Source: Nitrospinae bacterium bin107 (GTDB lineage: Bacteria > UBA8248). From it: 64,000 bases of DNA. Below the pieces are notes generated by a model. That model was not told the origin of the DNA, ran no database searches, and saw only the letters and a list, made by a program, of their open reading frames with translations. The position numbers were made by a program, and so were the translations under genes. Location: the NCBI GenBank assembly GCA_002238965.1, contig MPNJ01000014.1:1-64000 (forward strand), in the 5' to 3' direction. Shown here piece by piece: positions 35,893 through 45,144 of the stretch; position 1 is the first letter of the stretch, and each line of letters begins with the position of its first letter.

Positions 35893-36287
35893 GACGGTCT
35901 CTTCTTCCTTTACGGCTTATGTTTGCCCATCGCCGAAAGCATAACATTCCACCGATGCTTTTTCACGCCGTCGCATCGGCTCTGAGAGGCGACGATCTAG
36001 CCGCTCTATATTCATATTGGCCAGTTCCGTAGCGCAAACGGAATACTCGCAGCCGGTTCATAAGAGCAGGGGACGTACGTGGCGCTGTTGAAAAACCCCT
36101 GTTGGAGGGTATCGCTTTTACTTCCCTTGTCGGGAGGCGTCGCTTTTACCCCCCTGACAAGGGGGGATACAGGGGGGTTGCTTTTCCGGCGCCCCTCGAT
36201 ACGGCCCTTGCGGGCCTACTCGGGATGAGGAGGAGATATTGCCTTATCGTTTGATGGTCATCCGGCGACGTCGCCTTCTACGTCCTC
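35893..36287. repeat. Intergenic repeats, isolated MITE-like end C
   Basis: No gene seen. GCTGTTGAAAAACCCCT at 36083-36099 resembles a left end of the MITE-like family, but no matching right end was found. A G/C-run inverted repeat follows at about 36150-36177 (CCCCCCTGAC / AAGGGGGG). A separate motif CTCGATACGGC...GCCTACTCGGGATGAGG at 36195-36230 is repeated at 39560-39597. Confidence 0.5.
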
Positions 36288-36872
36288 TCACGCCTTCCAG
36301 GCTTCGGGCGGAGCCGCCGCGTCTCGCGGATGGCCGTCTCGGGAGAGGCGGTCCCGGAACCAGTCCTCGTTCACCCGGTTCGTATAAGGGTCCATGACGG
36401 CCATGTCGCAGAATATCTCGATGCAGTTGCCAGACGGGTCGGCGATGTAGAGCGCGTGGTTCTCGCCCCAGAAGCCGTCCCCCTCCGGGTGCGTGGGGCT
36501 GTGGATGGAGGGTCCCCAGAAGATTTCGATTCCCTTCTCTTCGAGATAAGACGCCCAGCTATCCAACTGCGTGCGGTCTTCCACCTCGAACGCGATGTGG
36601 TGCAGACCCGTTTGGAGAGTGTCGAAAGAACGCCCCTCGGGCGGGGCGGGGCCTTCGCCCTCGGGCCAGAAGATGAGGTTCATGTCGTGGTGAAGCTCCG
36701 TGCACCGCATGAAGCAAAGCCCGAAGGGGAAATCGCCCACCGTGCCCGGCTCGTATATCTCGGTGATGTTGAAGCCCAGCGTGTTCACGTAAAAATCCTT
36801 GGCCGCCTCGATGTCGTGCACTTTTACGGCGGCGTGCTGAAGCCGCATGAAGCCTCCGGATGGTCTCGGCAT
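36288..36872 (-). CDS. VOC-superfamily (glyoxalase/dioxygenase-like) protein
   Basis: Vicinal oxygen chelate protein of 194 residues. The beta-alpha-beta modules are visible: LQHAAVKVHDIEAAKDFYVNTLGF at the N terminus, then LHHIAFEVEDRTQLD and ALYIADPSGNCIEIFCDM. Candidate metal ligands are the His in LQHAAV, the His in HHIAFEV and the Glu in CIEIFCD, the catechol 2,3-dioxygenase arrangement. The C-terminal extension is typical of extradiol dioxygenase-like members. GAGGAGAACTTTC precedes the ATG. It sits 32 bases after the second M24 peptidase gene and may be in that operon. Confidence 0.85.
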   Translation of the reverse strand: MPRPSGGFMRLQHAAVKVHDIEAAKDFYVNTLGFNITEIYEPGTVGDFPFGLCFMRCTELHHDMNLIFWPEGEGPAPPEGRSFDTLQTGLHHIAFEVEDRTQLDSWASYLEEKGIEIFWGPSIHSPTHPEGDGFWGENHALYIADPSGNCIEIFCDMAVMDPYTNRVNEDWFRDRLSRDGHPRDAAAPPEAWKA

Positions 36873-36904
36873 GAAAGTTCTCCTCAGGTTTTATGAATCA
36901 ATTC

Positions 36905-38041
36905 TTATGAGTCGATGCAGGCCCACGCGTCCCTGCCCATATCCCCTAAACCCTCGCAGCCGTCTTCGGTGACGGCGACGGCGTCCTCGATTTTCACGTG
37001 GCCGACTTCCTCGTGACGGATGTCGCACTCCACCGACACCACCATGCCCGCCTCCAGCGTTCGCTCCACCTCGGGGCCGAAGCGCGGCAATTCCTGCTGC
37101 ACCATGCCGATGCCGTGCACCTCGAAAATCCCCATATCGGAAAAACCGATATCCGCGAACGCCCGGTGTCCACGCTCGTGCACCGAAGCGCAGCTCGCCC
37201 CGGCGCGTATGGCGTCCCGGCAGGCGTCGACCGCGTGGAGACAGGCTTGTCTCAACTCCTCGGCCAGAGCGGAGGGTTCGCCCCGCACCCCCATCCGGCA
37301 GATGTCGGACATATAGCCCGCCTCCGATCCGCCCGCGTCGATGTGGAGGATTTCTCCTTTCTCCCAGATTTTATCGGAAGGCTCGCGCCGCATCTCGGGT
37401 CCCGCCGCTGTGAAGGCGTAGTGGAAATGAAGACCGCGCCGCACCATTTCTTCTTCCACCCTTCGCTCGATCCGCCGGGTCGTGACGTTGCGCGCGCCCT
37501 CCTGGAATCCGGCCTGTATGGCTTCTGAATCCGCAAGCGCCGCGCGCCGGAATATCTCCAGTTCATCCGCTCTTTTCACGGCCCGAAGTTCTTCCATAAT
37601 GGAGAGGGAATCGACGAATCTTGCGCCGGGTAACTCGCGCCCAAGTGCTTCCATTGCGTCCACCGGCAGGAATGCGCGCTCGACGGCGATGGTTCGCGCT
37701 TCCAGTCCCCGTTTCCGGATCGCCTCGGCCGCCGTCTCGGCCGCGCCGACGGTGCCCCGCGCCTTCGTGTAGATGACGTCGGGTATCCAGGTGTCCACTT
37801 CGTTTCTGGGCGACGCCTCGACGCGCCAGGCGACCTGAAAGGCGTTTTCGGAATTTTCCCTTGGGATCCCCACGAAGGGGAGGTACTGGCTCGGCCCGAT
37901 GGCGGCCACCCGCTCGCGGAAATGGAAGTAGTAGCCGCCCGTCAGGTAGCGCAGGTTGTGGGGCGTGTGAGCGAGCACGAGGTCGACGCCCGCCTCTTCC
38001 ATCAGGCGGGCGAGTTTTTGCTCGTCGTACAGAGGCTTCAT
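36905..38041 (-). CDS. M24-family Xaa-Pro peptidase-like protein, copy 2
   Basis: Pita-bread-fold protein of 378 residues similar to aminopeptidase P, prolidase and creatinase. All five expected metal ligands are visible: Asp in LHIDAGGSE, Asp in YMSDICRMG, His in VHGIGMVQQELP, Glu in VVSVECDI and Glu in VKIEDAVAVT. The N-terminal creatinase-like domain begins DLVLAHTPHNLRYLTGGYYFHF. Its ATG overlaps the stop of the preceding paralogue by one base (TGATG). Intact ligands suggest an active dipeptidase or a C-N hydrolase; the exact substrate is not readable. Confidence 0.88.
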   Translation of the reverse strand: MKPLYDEQKLARLMEEAGVDLVLAHTPHNLRYLTGGYYFHFRERVAAIGPSQYLPFVGIPRENSENAFQVAWRVEASPRNEVDTWIPDVIYTKARGTVGAAETAAEAIRKRGLEARTIAVERAFLPVDAMEALGRELPGARFVDSLSIMEELRAVKRADELEIFRRAALADSEAIQAGFQEGARNVTTRRIERRVEEEMVRRGLHFHYAFTAAGPEMRREPSDKIWEKGEILHIDAGGSEAGYMSDICRMGVRGEPSALAEELRQACLHAVDACRDAIRAGASCASVHERGHRAFADIGFSDMGIFEVHGIGMVQQELPRFGPEVERTLEAGMVVSVECDIRHEEVGHVKIEDAVAVTEDGCEGLGDMGRDAWACIDS

Positions 38042-39171
38042 CAGTCGACGACCACCCAGTCCTCGCGTCCCAGGTCGCCCAGGGGCTCGTATCCGTCCGC
38101 CGTCACCGCCACGGCGTCTTCCACCTTCACGTAGCCCACCTCGGGATGGCGGATGTCGGTCTCTATCGACACCACCATGCCCTCTTCAAGCGCTCTCTCC
38201 ACGCCGGGGCCGAAATGGGGCTGCTCGTGCGAGACCATGCCGATTCCGTGGATGATGAAGTTGCCGTATTCGGCGTGCTCGGTGTTCTGGAGATACGCCG
38301 TGCCCTTCTCGTAGATGTCGCCGCACACCGCGCCCGGGCGGATCTCGGCGCGCACGTAATCCTGCGTACCGAGACAGGCCTTGTAGAGTTCATCCGCGAG
38401 AGGCGTGGGCTCGCCCCGCACCCCCATCCGGCAGATGTCGGTCAGGTAGTCGGATTTTGAGCCGCCCGCGTCCAAATGCAGGACCTCTCCCTTTTCCCAT
38501 ACCTTCTCGGACGGAGCGCGCAGCATGCCCGGCCCCGCGCAGGCGAAGACCCACAGGAAGTGGAGGCCCCTGTCCGTCATGCCCCGCTCAACGGCGTGGG
38601 CGACGTCGCGCGTCGTGGCGCCGGGCCCGGCCGTCTCGAACGCATCGCGGATGGCTTCGGCGTCCGACTGGGAGATGCGGCGGTAGAGTTCGATCTCCTC
38701 GGGTGTCTTGATGGCGCGAAGCTCTTCCAGAATCGGCAGCGCCTCCACGAACGTCGCGTTCGGCAGTTCGCTCAGGAGCGCATCCTTTGCGAGGGCGGGC
38801 AGGAAGTTGCCCTCCACGGCGATGGTCCCGCTCCCCAGCCCGCGCTCCGAGATGGCTTGCGCGGCGTTCGCCGCGGCTTCCGCCGGAAATCTGCCCGAGG
38901 GGATGAGTTCTGGGAGCCAGAGGTTCTGGTCTTTCGCCTGGCCGATTTCCCCGCCACCGCCGATCAGGAACGATTTTCCGGCGTCGCCGCGCGGGATGCC
39001 CGCCAGCGCCATGTACTGGCCGCGTCCCATGGACGTGAACCTCTCGTGAAAATGAAAATAATAGCCGCCGCACAGATAGCGCACGTTCTCGCGCGAGTTG
39101 GCCAGAACGAGGTCGACTCCTGCGTCCTGCATGAGGCGGTCGAGTTTTTCACCGTCATAGGGTGGCTGCAT
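38041..39171 (-). CDS. M24-family Xaa-Pro peptidase-like protein, copy 1
   Basis: Tandem paralogue of the next gene, 376 residues. Both share the N-terminal pattern NVRYLCGGYYFHFHER and the order of metal ligands: VLHLDAGGSK, YLTDICRMG, IHGIGMVSHEQP, VVSIETDI, VKVEDAVAVT. The two proteins keep the same length but differ at many positions, so duplication is not recent. Translational coupling by TGATG suggests they are made in similar amounts and may assemble as a heteromer, which is inference. The VOC gene follows downstream. Confidence 0.88.
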   Translation of the reverse strand: MQPPYDGEKLDRLMQDAGVDLVLANSRENVRYLCGGYYFHFHERFTSMGRGQYMALAGIPRGDAGKSFLIGGGGEIGQAKDQNLWLPELIPSGRFPAEAAANAAQAISERGLGSGTIAVEGNFLPALAKDALLSELPNATFVEALPILEELRAIKTPEEIELYRRISQSDAEAIRDAFETAGPGATTRDVAHAVERGMTDRGLHFLWVFACAGPGMLRAPSEKVWEKGEVLHLDAGGSKSDYLTDICRMGVRGEPTPLADELYKACLGTQDYVRAEIRPGAVCGDIYEKGTAYLQNTEHAEYGNFIIHGIGMVSHEQPHFGPGVERALEEGMVVSIETDIRHPEVGYVKVEDAVAVTADGYEPLGDLGREDWVVVD

Positions 39172-39792
39172 GGAAAATCCTCCATTCCTGATTCGCCCGG
39201 ATATGTCTGAAATAGTTGTTTGTCGTCCGGCTCATCCTCGCTCAGAAAACGGCGATGGTCAATCCGAAACCCCGTGAAATCGACCGCCGCGCCGCCCGAC
39301 GCGGGGTTGTTGAAAAAGTCCTGCGCCCCCTCGAATAGAGGCCGTAGTGGCGGACCTGCGTGTCCGCCCGTCGGTCGTATTCACCCCGATACAGGAGGGG
39401 TGCGTGGGCCAAGGACAGGCACGGGGGCCTGTCCCTACCCCTCCAACCCGGTCACGTTGAATCCTCATTCTTCAATCGGGTTCGACCCCCGCAAACCGCC
39501 GACGCCTCTTTCCTCACCCTGAGTAGCCGCCGGAGGCGGCGTATCGAAGGGCGCGCTCCCTCGATACGGCGCGCAAGCGCGCCTACTCGGGATGAGGTCG
39601 GGAGGTGGCCGTACAAGACGAGGATTTCGATTGATGAATGGGCAGTTGACGCGAACGGGATTGTAGGGGCGGACCTGCGTGTCCGCCCATTTTTCTACAG
39701 CAGGGGGCAGGGCGGACACGCAGGTCCGCCCCTACGGTGAAATCCCGACCTAATCACGAGGGCTTTTACAACTACCCCGACTCGCTTCGTGC
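39172..39792. repeat. Intergenic repeat cluster, MITE-like copy D
   Basis: No gene is supported in 620 bases. The left end GGGGTTGTTGAAAAAGTCCT at 39303-39322 pairs with AGGGCTTTTACAACTACCCC at 39759-39778. The interior is a stack of hairpins: about 39343-39368, 39413-39434, 39560-39597, 39663-39690 and 39706-39735. The last two are inverted copies of each other (GGCGGACCTGCGTGTCCGCC type). Composite nesting suggests repeated insertion into the same spacer. Confidence 0.65.
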
Positions 39793-40815
39793 TCAAGCCA
39801 CCAAACCGAGTTCTTTCTTCTTCGCTTCCACGTCGATTCCGAAGAGCCTCGCCTGGTTTTCGCCCAGAATGTTGCGCTTGTCCTGCTCCGTGATGGGAGG
39901 ATAGCCGTATCGATCCTGTAATTCCTCGTCGATCTCCATCTCCCAGAACCATTCGATCATGGGCTGGGGGTTTCCCAGCAGGGGCGCTTCCGAGCCCCAG
40001 AGGACTCGCTCCGAACCCACGTCCCTGAGCAGCCTGCCCATGTATTCCTTGAACTGCCAGGGTGCGACGAGGGGCAGGTGCATCGTGCCCGAAAGGACGA
40101 GCACTACGTTCTCGAAACGCGCCGCGATGTAGACGCATTCCTCGAAGTAGGGTAGCGCCAGGTGGTGGATGGCGAAGGTGAGGTCGGGGAAATCCATGGC
40201 CGCCTGCTGGATGTCGAGCGGCGTCAGGTCTTCGAGTCGCGCGCGGGTGATGGGAAACCCCTTGTGGTACTGGAACACGTTGATGCCCAATTCGCGGCCT
40301 TTCTCATAAATCGGATAGGCGAGTTCCGGGTCGTCGCACCGCCAGGAGTTTCCGTCGATGTGGGCGTTGTAGAACTTCATCGAGCGCGCGCCCATCTCCG
40401 TCACCTGTCGCTCCAGTTCTTCGAGTGCGCCCTGCACGCTCGGGTACTTGGGGTCCACCCCGCCGCAGAAAAGGACGCGCTCGGGATGCGCCTTTGCGAA
40501 TTCGTATTGCGCCTGAACGGGTGAGAAGCCCTCCTTGTAGACGTCGTAGAGCACGACCGCCTGCGCCATGGCCATGTCGGTCTGAGAATCCTCGAAGACC
40601 AGCTTGCCCAACTCATCGCAAGACCATTTCTTTGCGAACCCGCCGATGGGGTCTCCGCCCGCGTAAATGTCTTCCTGTCCCGCGGGGCGTCTTCCCTTGC
40701 CGATCCGCAGGTGCCAGAGGCGGTCGAGCCCGCTGTCCGGGCGGGCGAGGTTCTCATCCGAGAGGTCGTACATGTGCACCACGTTGTCGAAAACGAAGAC
40801 GTCGCCGTTTAGCAT
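39793..40815 (-). CDS. Amidohydrolase family protein
   Basis: Amidohydrolase 2 family protein of 340 residues. The N terminus NGDVFVFDNVVHMYDLSDEN keeps a metal-strand histidine. Later landmarks are MKFYNAHIDG, LTFAIHHLALPYFEE and VLWGSEAPLLGNPQP, the last being the family's G-S-D/E-x-P position. The C-terminal DEELQDRYGYPPITEQDKRNILGENQARLFGID is very close in pattern to that of the amidohydrolase at 13881-15035, so they are paralogues. The ATG at 40815 follows AAGGA; 46 upstream codons are open but lack a site. The substrate is probably an aromatic or muconate-type acid, by family only. Confidence 0.84.
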   Translation of the reverse strand: MLNGDVFVFDNVVHMYDLSDENLARPDSGLDRLWHLRIGKGRRPAGQEDIYAGGDPIGGFAKKWSCDELGKLVFEDSQTDMAMAQAVVLYDVYKEGFSPVQAQYEFAKAHPERVLFCGGVDPKYPSVQGALEELERQVTEMGARSMKFYNAHIDGNSWRCDDPELAYPIYEKGRELGINVFQYHKGFPITRARLEDLTPLDIQQAAMDFPDLTFAIHHLALPYFEECVYIAARFENVVLVLSGTMHLPLVAPWQFKEYMGRLLRDVGSERVLWGSEAPLLGNPQPMIEWFWEMEIDEELQDRYGYPPITEQDKRNILGENQARLFGIDVEAKKKELGLVA

Positions 40816-41000
40816 CTGGGCATTCCTTCTCGAAGTCGGTCGTCGGAAAATCAGGCGATATTGAACTAAAATATCGCAAAAATTGCCGATAATCCACGGG
40901 GTGAAAAGGGCGCCGATCCAAAAAAGAGGATTTTCCGAAATGCGGTTGACCATGCGCGCATGAATCTATACATTGCCACCCGATTAGACGAATCAACCCT

Positions 41001-41018
41001 CTCGAATTCGAGATTTTT
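41001..41018. promoter_or_regulatory. Palindrome with T run before sdhC
   Basis: The perfect 12-base palindrome CTCGAATTCGAG at 41001-41012 is followed by ATTTTTTG and lies about 25 bases before the sdhC start. It could be an operator or a weak terminator/attenuator; the sequence does not decide. Confidence 0.35.
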
Positions 41019-41039
41019 TGCTTTTGGGGGAGCAATTTG

Positions 41040-41717
41040 ATGGGCCGGTTTGCGAAAATCCTGCAATCATCCATCGGCGCCAAGGTCGCCATGGCCGTCA
41101 CCGGGATTTTGTTGGTCTTGTTCATCATCGGTCACCTGCTCGGCAACCTGCTGATGTTCGCAGGTCCCGAAGCGACGAACGCCTACGCCAAGGGCTTGAA
41201 GGACCTGGGCGCTTTGCTGTGGGTGGCGCGGGTCGGCCTGCTGGTCGTATTCCTTGTGCACATCAGCTCGGCCCTGCGTCTTTGGCGCATGAACAAGGCG
41301 GCCCGGCCGCAGGCCTACGCCGTTTCAGAGTCCACGATGGTCACCTATGCGGGCCGCTCCATCGTCATGACGGGCGCCCTGGTGCTGGCTTTCGCCGCCT
41401 ACCACCTGCTTCATTTCACGCTGTTCGCCACGAACCCCGAGTTCGCCCAGTTGCAAGACGCCCAGGGCCGCCATGACGTTTACAGGATGGTGATTCTCGG
41501 ATTCAGGAACACGGCGGTTTCGGGTGTATATCTGGTTTCGATGATTCTTCTGGGGCTTCACCTGAGCCACGGCGTGACGAGCCTGTTCCAGTCGCTGGGA
41601 ATCAACAATCCCACTTACAATCCCATTTTCAAACGGCTGGGCCCCTGGAGCGGCGTCCTTCTTGCTCTCGGCTTCATGTCGATTCCGCTGGCCGTATTGG
41701 CGGGTGTGTTGAAATAG
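41040..41717 (+). CDS. sdhC: Succinate dehydrogenase cytochrome b558 subunit
   Basis: Membrane anchor of complex II, 225 residues, of the single-subunit di-heme type found with B. subtilis- and Wolinella-like enzymes. About five membrane helices are visible (VAMAVTGILLVLFIIGHLLGN, LLVVFLVHISSALRLWRMN, ALVLAFAAYHLLHFTLFA, VSMILLGLHLSHGVTSLFQS, GVLLALGFMSIPLAVLAGVL). Histidines within them (IIGHLLGN, VHISS, YHLLHF, LHLSHG) are candidate heme ligands. GGGGGAGC precedes the ATG. First gene of sdhCAB. Confidence 0.9.
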   Translation: MGRFAKILQSSIGAKVAMAVTGILLVLFIIGHLLGNLLMFAGPEATNAYAKGLKDLGALLWVARVGLLVVFLVHISSALRLWRMNKAARPQAYAVSESTMVTYAGRSIVMTGALVLAFAAYHLLHFTLFATNPEFAQLQDAQGRHDVYRMVILGFRNTAVSGVYLVSMILLGLHLSHGVTSLFQSLGINNPTYNPIFKRLGPWSGVLLALGFMSIPLAVLAGVLK

Positions 41718-41741
41718 TTCTCCCTTGGTGAGGAGAAGGGT

Positions 41742-43667
41742 ATGGATACGAACGGCAGCCTGAACGGAAACGTTCCCGAAGGTCCTCTGGCGGAGAAGTG
41801 GGACAATCACCGCTTCAACATGAAGCTCGTGAATCCCGCCAACAGACGCCGCTACAAGGTGATCGTGGTGGGTGCGGGGCTGGCCGGCGGCGGCGCCGCG
41901 GCCACGCTGGGCGAGTTGGGCTACAACGTGGATTGCTTCTGTTATCAGGACAGTCCCCGCCGGGCGCACTCCATCGCGGCCCAGGGCGGAATCAACGCCG
42001 CGAAGAACTACCAGAACGACGGCGACAGCACCTACAGACTCTTCTACGACACCATCAAAGGCGGGGATTTCCGCTCCCGCGAATCGAACGTATATCGGCT
42101 GGCGCAGGTGAGCGCGAACATCATCGACCAGTGCGTCGCCATGGGCGTGCCCTTCGCGCGCGAATACGGCGGGCAGCTCGCGAACCGCTCCTTCGGCGGC
42201 GCGCAGGTGTCGAGGACCTTCTACGCCAGGGGCCAGACGGGCCAGCAGCTTCTCCTGGGCGTATATTCGGCCCTGAGCCGCCAGATAGCGGCCGGCACGG
42301 TGAAGATGCACTCGCGCACCGAGATGCTCGAAATCGTTCTGGTCGACGGGCAGGCGAAGGGCGTCATCACCAGGAACCTCGTGACCGGCGAAATCGAAAA
42401 ACACGCGGCGGACGTGGTCATCATGGCGACGGGCGGGTACGGCCCGGTGTTCTATCTCTCCACGAACGCCATGGGGAACAACGTCACCGCATCGATACGC
42501 GCGTACATGAAGGGCGCTTACTTCGCGAATCCCTGCTACACGCAGATCCACCCCACCTGCATACCCGTTTCCGGGGATCACCAGTCGAAACTCACGCTGA
42601 TGTCCGAATCGCTCAGAAACGACGGCCGGATCTGGGTGTCGATGAAAGAGGGGGACCCGCGCGGTCCCGGCGAGATTCCGGAGAATGAGCGGGATTATTA
42701 TCTCGAGCGCATGTACCCGAGCTTCGGGAACCTGGCCCCGAGAGACATCGCCTCCCGCGCGGCGAAACGAGCGTGCGACGAGGGGCGCGGCGTCGGGGAT
42801 ACGGGCCTGGGCGTCTATCTCGATTTCACGGACGCCATCGAGCGTCTGGGCCTGGGCCTGGTGCAACAGCGCTACGGCAACCTCTTCGACATGTACGAGA
42901 AGATCACGGGCGAGAACGCCTATCAGGTGCCCATGCGCATCTACCCGGCCATCCACTACACCATGGGCGGCCTGTGGGTCGACTACAACCTGATGAGCAA
43001 CATTCCCGGCCTGTTCGTGCTGGGAGAGTCGAATTTCTCCGACCACGGCGCGAACCGCCTGGGCGCGAGCGCTCTCATGCAGGGTCTGGCCGACGGCTAC
43101 TTCGTCGCGCCCTATACCGTGGGGAACTATCTCGCGAGCCAGACGCCGGGCGATTATTCGGCTGATTCCTCGGAATTCACGCAAGCGGCCGACGACGTGG
43201 AAGACCGTGTAAAGAGGGTGCTCTCCATCGACGGCAAGCGTACGGTCACTTCGTTCCATCGCGAACTGGGCATGATTTGCTGGGATTACTGCGGAATGGC
43301 CCGCACCGACCAGAGCCTGAAGAAAGCGCTCGATCTGATTCCGGCGCTCAAAGAAGAGTTCTGGGAGAACGTTTCCGTGCCCGGAGGGGGCGACGAACTC
43401 AATCCCGAGCTCGAAAAAGCGCTGCGCGTTGCCGATTTCCTCGAATTCGCGGAACTCATGTGCTACGACGCGCTCGTGCGGGAGGAATCCTGCGGCGGAC
43501 ACTTCCGGGAAGAATATCAGACCGAAGAGGGCGAGGCCCTTCGCGACGATGAGCACTTCAGCCACGTGAGCGCATGGGAGGCGCCGGGCAACGGCGGGCG
43601 TCCGATACTGCATAAGGAAAATCTCGAATTCGAAGAGGTTGAATTCAGCGTGAGGAGTTACAAGTAA
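41742..43667 (+). CDS. sdhA: Succinate dehydrogenase flavoprotein subunit
   Basis: Catalytic subunit of complex II (641 residues) that oxidises succinate to fumarate. The FAD motif [19 protein letters not shown] is near residue 45, and the covalent-flavin histidine is in [17 protein letters not shown]. The active-site segment is [17 protein letters not shown], with [29 protein letters not shown] near the C terminus. Size and the long N terminus match the type with one cytochrome subunit. GGTGAGGAGAAGGGT precedes the ATG. Its stop overlaps the start of sdhB by one base. Confidence 0.96.
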   Translation: MDTNGSLNGNVPEGPLAEKWDNHRFNMKLVNPANRRRYKVIVVGAGLAGGGAAATLGELGYNVDCFCYQDSPRRAHSIAAQGGINAAKNYQNDGDSTYRLFYDTIKGGDFRSRESNVYRLAQVSANIIDQCVAMGVPFAREYGGQLANRSFGGAQVSRTFYARGQTGQQLLLGVYSALSRQIAAGTVKMHSRTEMLEIVLVDGQAKGVITRNLVTGEIEKHAADVVIMATGGYGPVFYLSTNAMGNNVTASIRAYMKGAYFANPCYTQIHPTCIPVSGDHQSKLTLMSESLRNDGRIWVSMKEGDPRGPGEIPENERDYYLERMYPSFGNLAPRDIASRAAKRACDEGRGVGDTGLGVYLDFTDAIERLGLGLVQQRYGNLFDMYEKITGENAYQVPMRIYPAIHYTMGGLWVDYNLMSNIPGLFVLGESNFSDHGANRLGASALMQGLADGYFVAPYTVGNYLASQTPGDYSADSSEFTQAADDVEDRVKRVLSIDGKRTVTSFHRELGMICWDYCGMARTDQSLKKALDLIPALKEEFWENVSVPGGGDELNPELEKALRVADFLEFAELMCYDALVREESCGGHFREEYQTEEGEALRDDEHFSHVSAWEAPGNGGRPILHKENLEFEEVEFSVRSYK

Positions 43668-44413
43668 TGGACCTCACCCTCAGGGTATGGCGGCAAAAAG
43701 ACGGGCAGTCGACGGGAAGGTTCGAGAGCTATCAGGTGAGCGGCATCATCCCGGACATGTCTTTTCTGGAAATGCTCGACGTGACGAACGAGCGCCTGAT
43801 CATGGAAGGCAAGGATCCCATCGCCTTCGACCACGATTGCCGCGAGGGAATCTGCGGCATGTGCTCGCTGGTCATCAACGGAAGAGCGCACGGGGGTTTC
43901 GACGGAACGACCACCTGCCAGCTTCACATGAGAAAATTCAACGACGGCGACACCATCACCATCGAGCCCTGGCGGGCGAGCGCCTTCCCGGTTATCAGGG
44001 ATCTGGTGGTCGACCGCACCTCGTTCGACCGGATCATCCAGGCGGGGGGCTTCATCTCCGCGAACACGGGCGGCGCGCCGGACGGCAACGCTGTCCCTAT
44101 CCCCAAGCCCGACGCGGACGCCGCCATGGACGCGGCCGCCTGCATCGGCTGCGGCGCCTGCGCGGCGTCGTGCCCGAACGGCTCGGCGATGCTCTTCGTG
44201 GCGGCGAAGGTCTCTCATCTGGCGCACTTGCCCCAGGGCATGCCCGAGCGCGGCCAGAGGGTGCTCGACATGGTCGCCCGGATGGATGAAGAGGGTTTCG
44301 GCAACTGCACCAACCACGCCGAGTGCGAGGCCATGTGCCCCAAGGACATCAGCATCAGCCACATCGCCAAGATGAACCGCGAGTTCATCCGCGCGACCGT
44401 GAGAGGCGACTAG
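43667..44413 (+). CDS. sdhB: Succinate dehydrogenase iron-sulfur subunit
   Basis: Electron-transfer subunit of complex II, 248 residues. The 2Fe-2S site is [19 protein letters not shown] near residue 63, with a further Cys in TTCQLHM. The C-terminal ferredoxin-like region holds [15 protein letters not shown] and [16 protein letters not shown] for the 4Fe-4S and 3Fe-4S centres. The start overlaps the sdhA stop (TAATG). A strong terminator follows 25 bases downstream, closing the sdhCAB operon. Confidence 0.96.
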   Translation: MDLTLRVWRQKDGQSTGRFESYQVSGIIPDMSFLEMLDVTNERLIMEGKDPIAFDHDCREGICGMCSLVINGRAHGGFDGTTTCQLHMRKFNDGDTITIEPWRASAFPVIRDLVVDRTSFDRIIQAGGFISANTGGAPDGNAVPIPKPDADAAMDAAACIGCGACAASCPNGSAMLFVAAKVSHLAHLPQGMPERGQRVLDMVARMDEEGFGNCTNHAECEAMCPKDISISHIAKMNREFIRATVRGD

Positions 44414-44437
44414 GCCGCAACCAAAACGGTTCTCAAG

Positions 44438-44465
44438 AGGCTCCCCCGCGTGGGGAGCCTTTTTT
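44438..44465 (+). terminator. Factor-independent terminator after sdhB
   Basis: Stem AGGCTCCCC (44438-44446) pairs with GGGGAGCCT (44452-44460) across a 5-base loop and runs into TTTTTT. It separates sdhCAB from the converging DUF4276 gene. Confidence 0.92.
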
Positions 44466-44523
44466 GGGTGGGGATGGGTTGTTCCGCCGGAGAAGTTCTT
44501 CCAAGCATATTCCGTTTTGAGAT

Positions 44524-45144
44524 TTATTGCGAAGCCTGTACGAGCCGCTCCAGGCAAAGGATCGCCCGGCGCAGGCTTTCCGAGCGTCTGGCTGCGATTT
44601 CGGGACGCCACTTGTTCTTGACGTACTCGATGAGCCGCGATGCGTAGGCTGGTCCCACGCGGCGCCTGCTTTGCCCACGAGGAACCATATCTTCTCGAAC
44701 GTCTCTCCGGCGCGAGCGACGGCCTAAATTGACCATTTCGTCCTTTGGGTGCTCGATACTTTCTGGTGTCCGGGGAATTCGACTCGGGGCCACACTTAGG
44801 TATCTCGCGAGGCTTTCGACGTCCGCCATCAGCCAGGTCTCGACCTCTCGAACGGCGATTCGGAAGCAGAGATGGGGCGCTGGGTCTTGTAGCCACGCTT
44901 CGCGCAAAGACGGCGCGCATTCCGCTTCCTTATCGAGATCGACCAGCACGAGCCATGGCGTACGACTGGTCCGAGCTTCGTTGTTGTAACCCCTGATTTT
45001 TTGATGGAGGTAAGGTTTGCCTTTTCGTCCGTATACGCCACTCGTCACGCCACCGATATGCGCAATGAGTTTTTTCACTACAGCCTCGTCCACGATTCCT
45101 TCAACCGCGGCTTTGAATATCGGAACCGCCACGACCTCACGCAT
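44524..45144 (-). CDS. DUF4276-like TOPRIM nuclease partner
   Basis: Protein of 206 residues resembling DUF4276. The N-terminal VPIFKAAVEGIVDEAVVKKLIAHIG supplies the TOPRIM-like glutamate. WLVLVDLDKEAECAP holds a D-x-D pair, and FRIAVREVETWLMADVESLARYL is the family's most recognisable segment. TOPRIM modules act as DNA/RNA cleaving or topoisomerase-primase folds. The C terminus is arginine-rich. The gene overlaps the end of the AAA ATPase gene by eight bases, the usual arrangement for ATPase-nuclease defence pairs such as OLD-like systems. Catalytic activity is inferred from family fold only. Confidence 0.75.
   Translation of the reverse strand: MREVVAVPIFKAAVEGIVDEAVVKKLIAHIGGVTSGVYGRKGKPYLHQKIRGYNNEARTSRTPWLVLVDLDKEAECAPSLREAWLQDPAPHLCFRIAVREVETWLMADVESLARYLSVAPSRIPRTPESIEHPKDEMVNLGRRSRRRDVREDMVPRGQSRRRVGPAYASRLIEYVKNKWRPEIAARRSESLRRAILCLERLVQASQ

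Noticed and set aside
39343-39735. Possible CRISPR-like array
   Set aside because: The repeats are palindromic, irregular in length and spacing, and recur singly in other spacers; there are no cas genes.
41325-43613. Open frame of 762 codons on the minus strand
   Set aside because: It lies opposite sdhA, has no recognisable motif and is Arg/His/Val-rich as expected for the antisense of a GC-rich gene.
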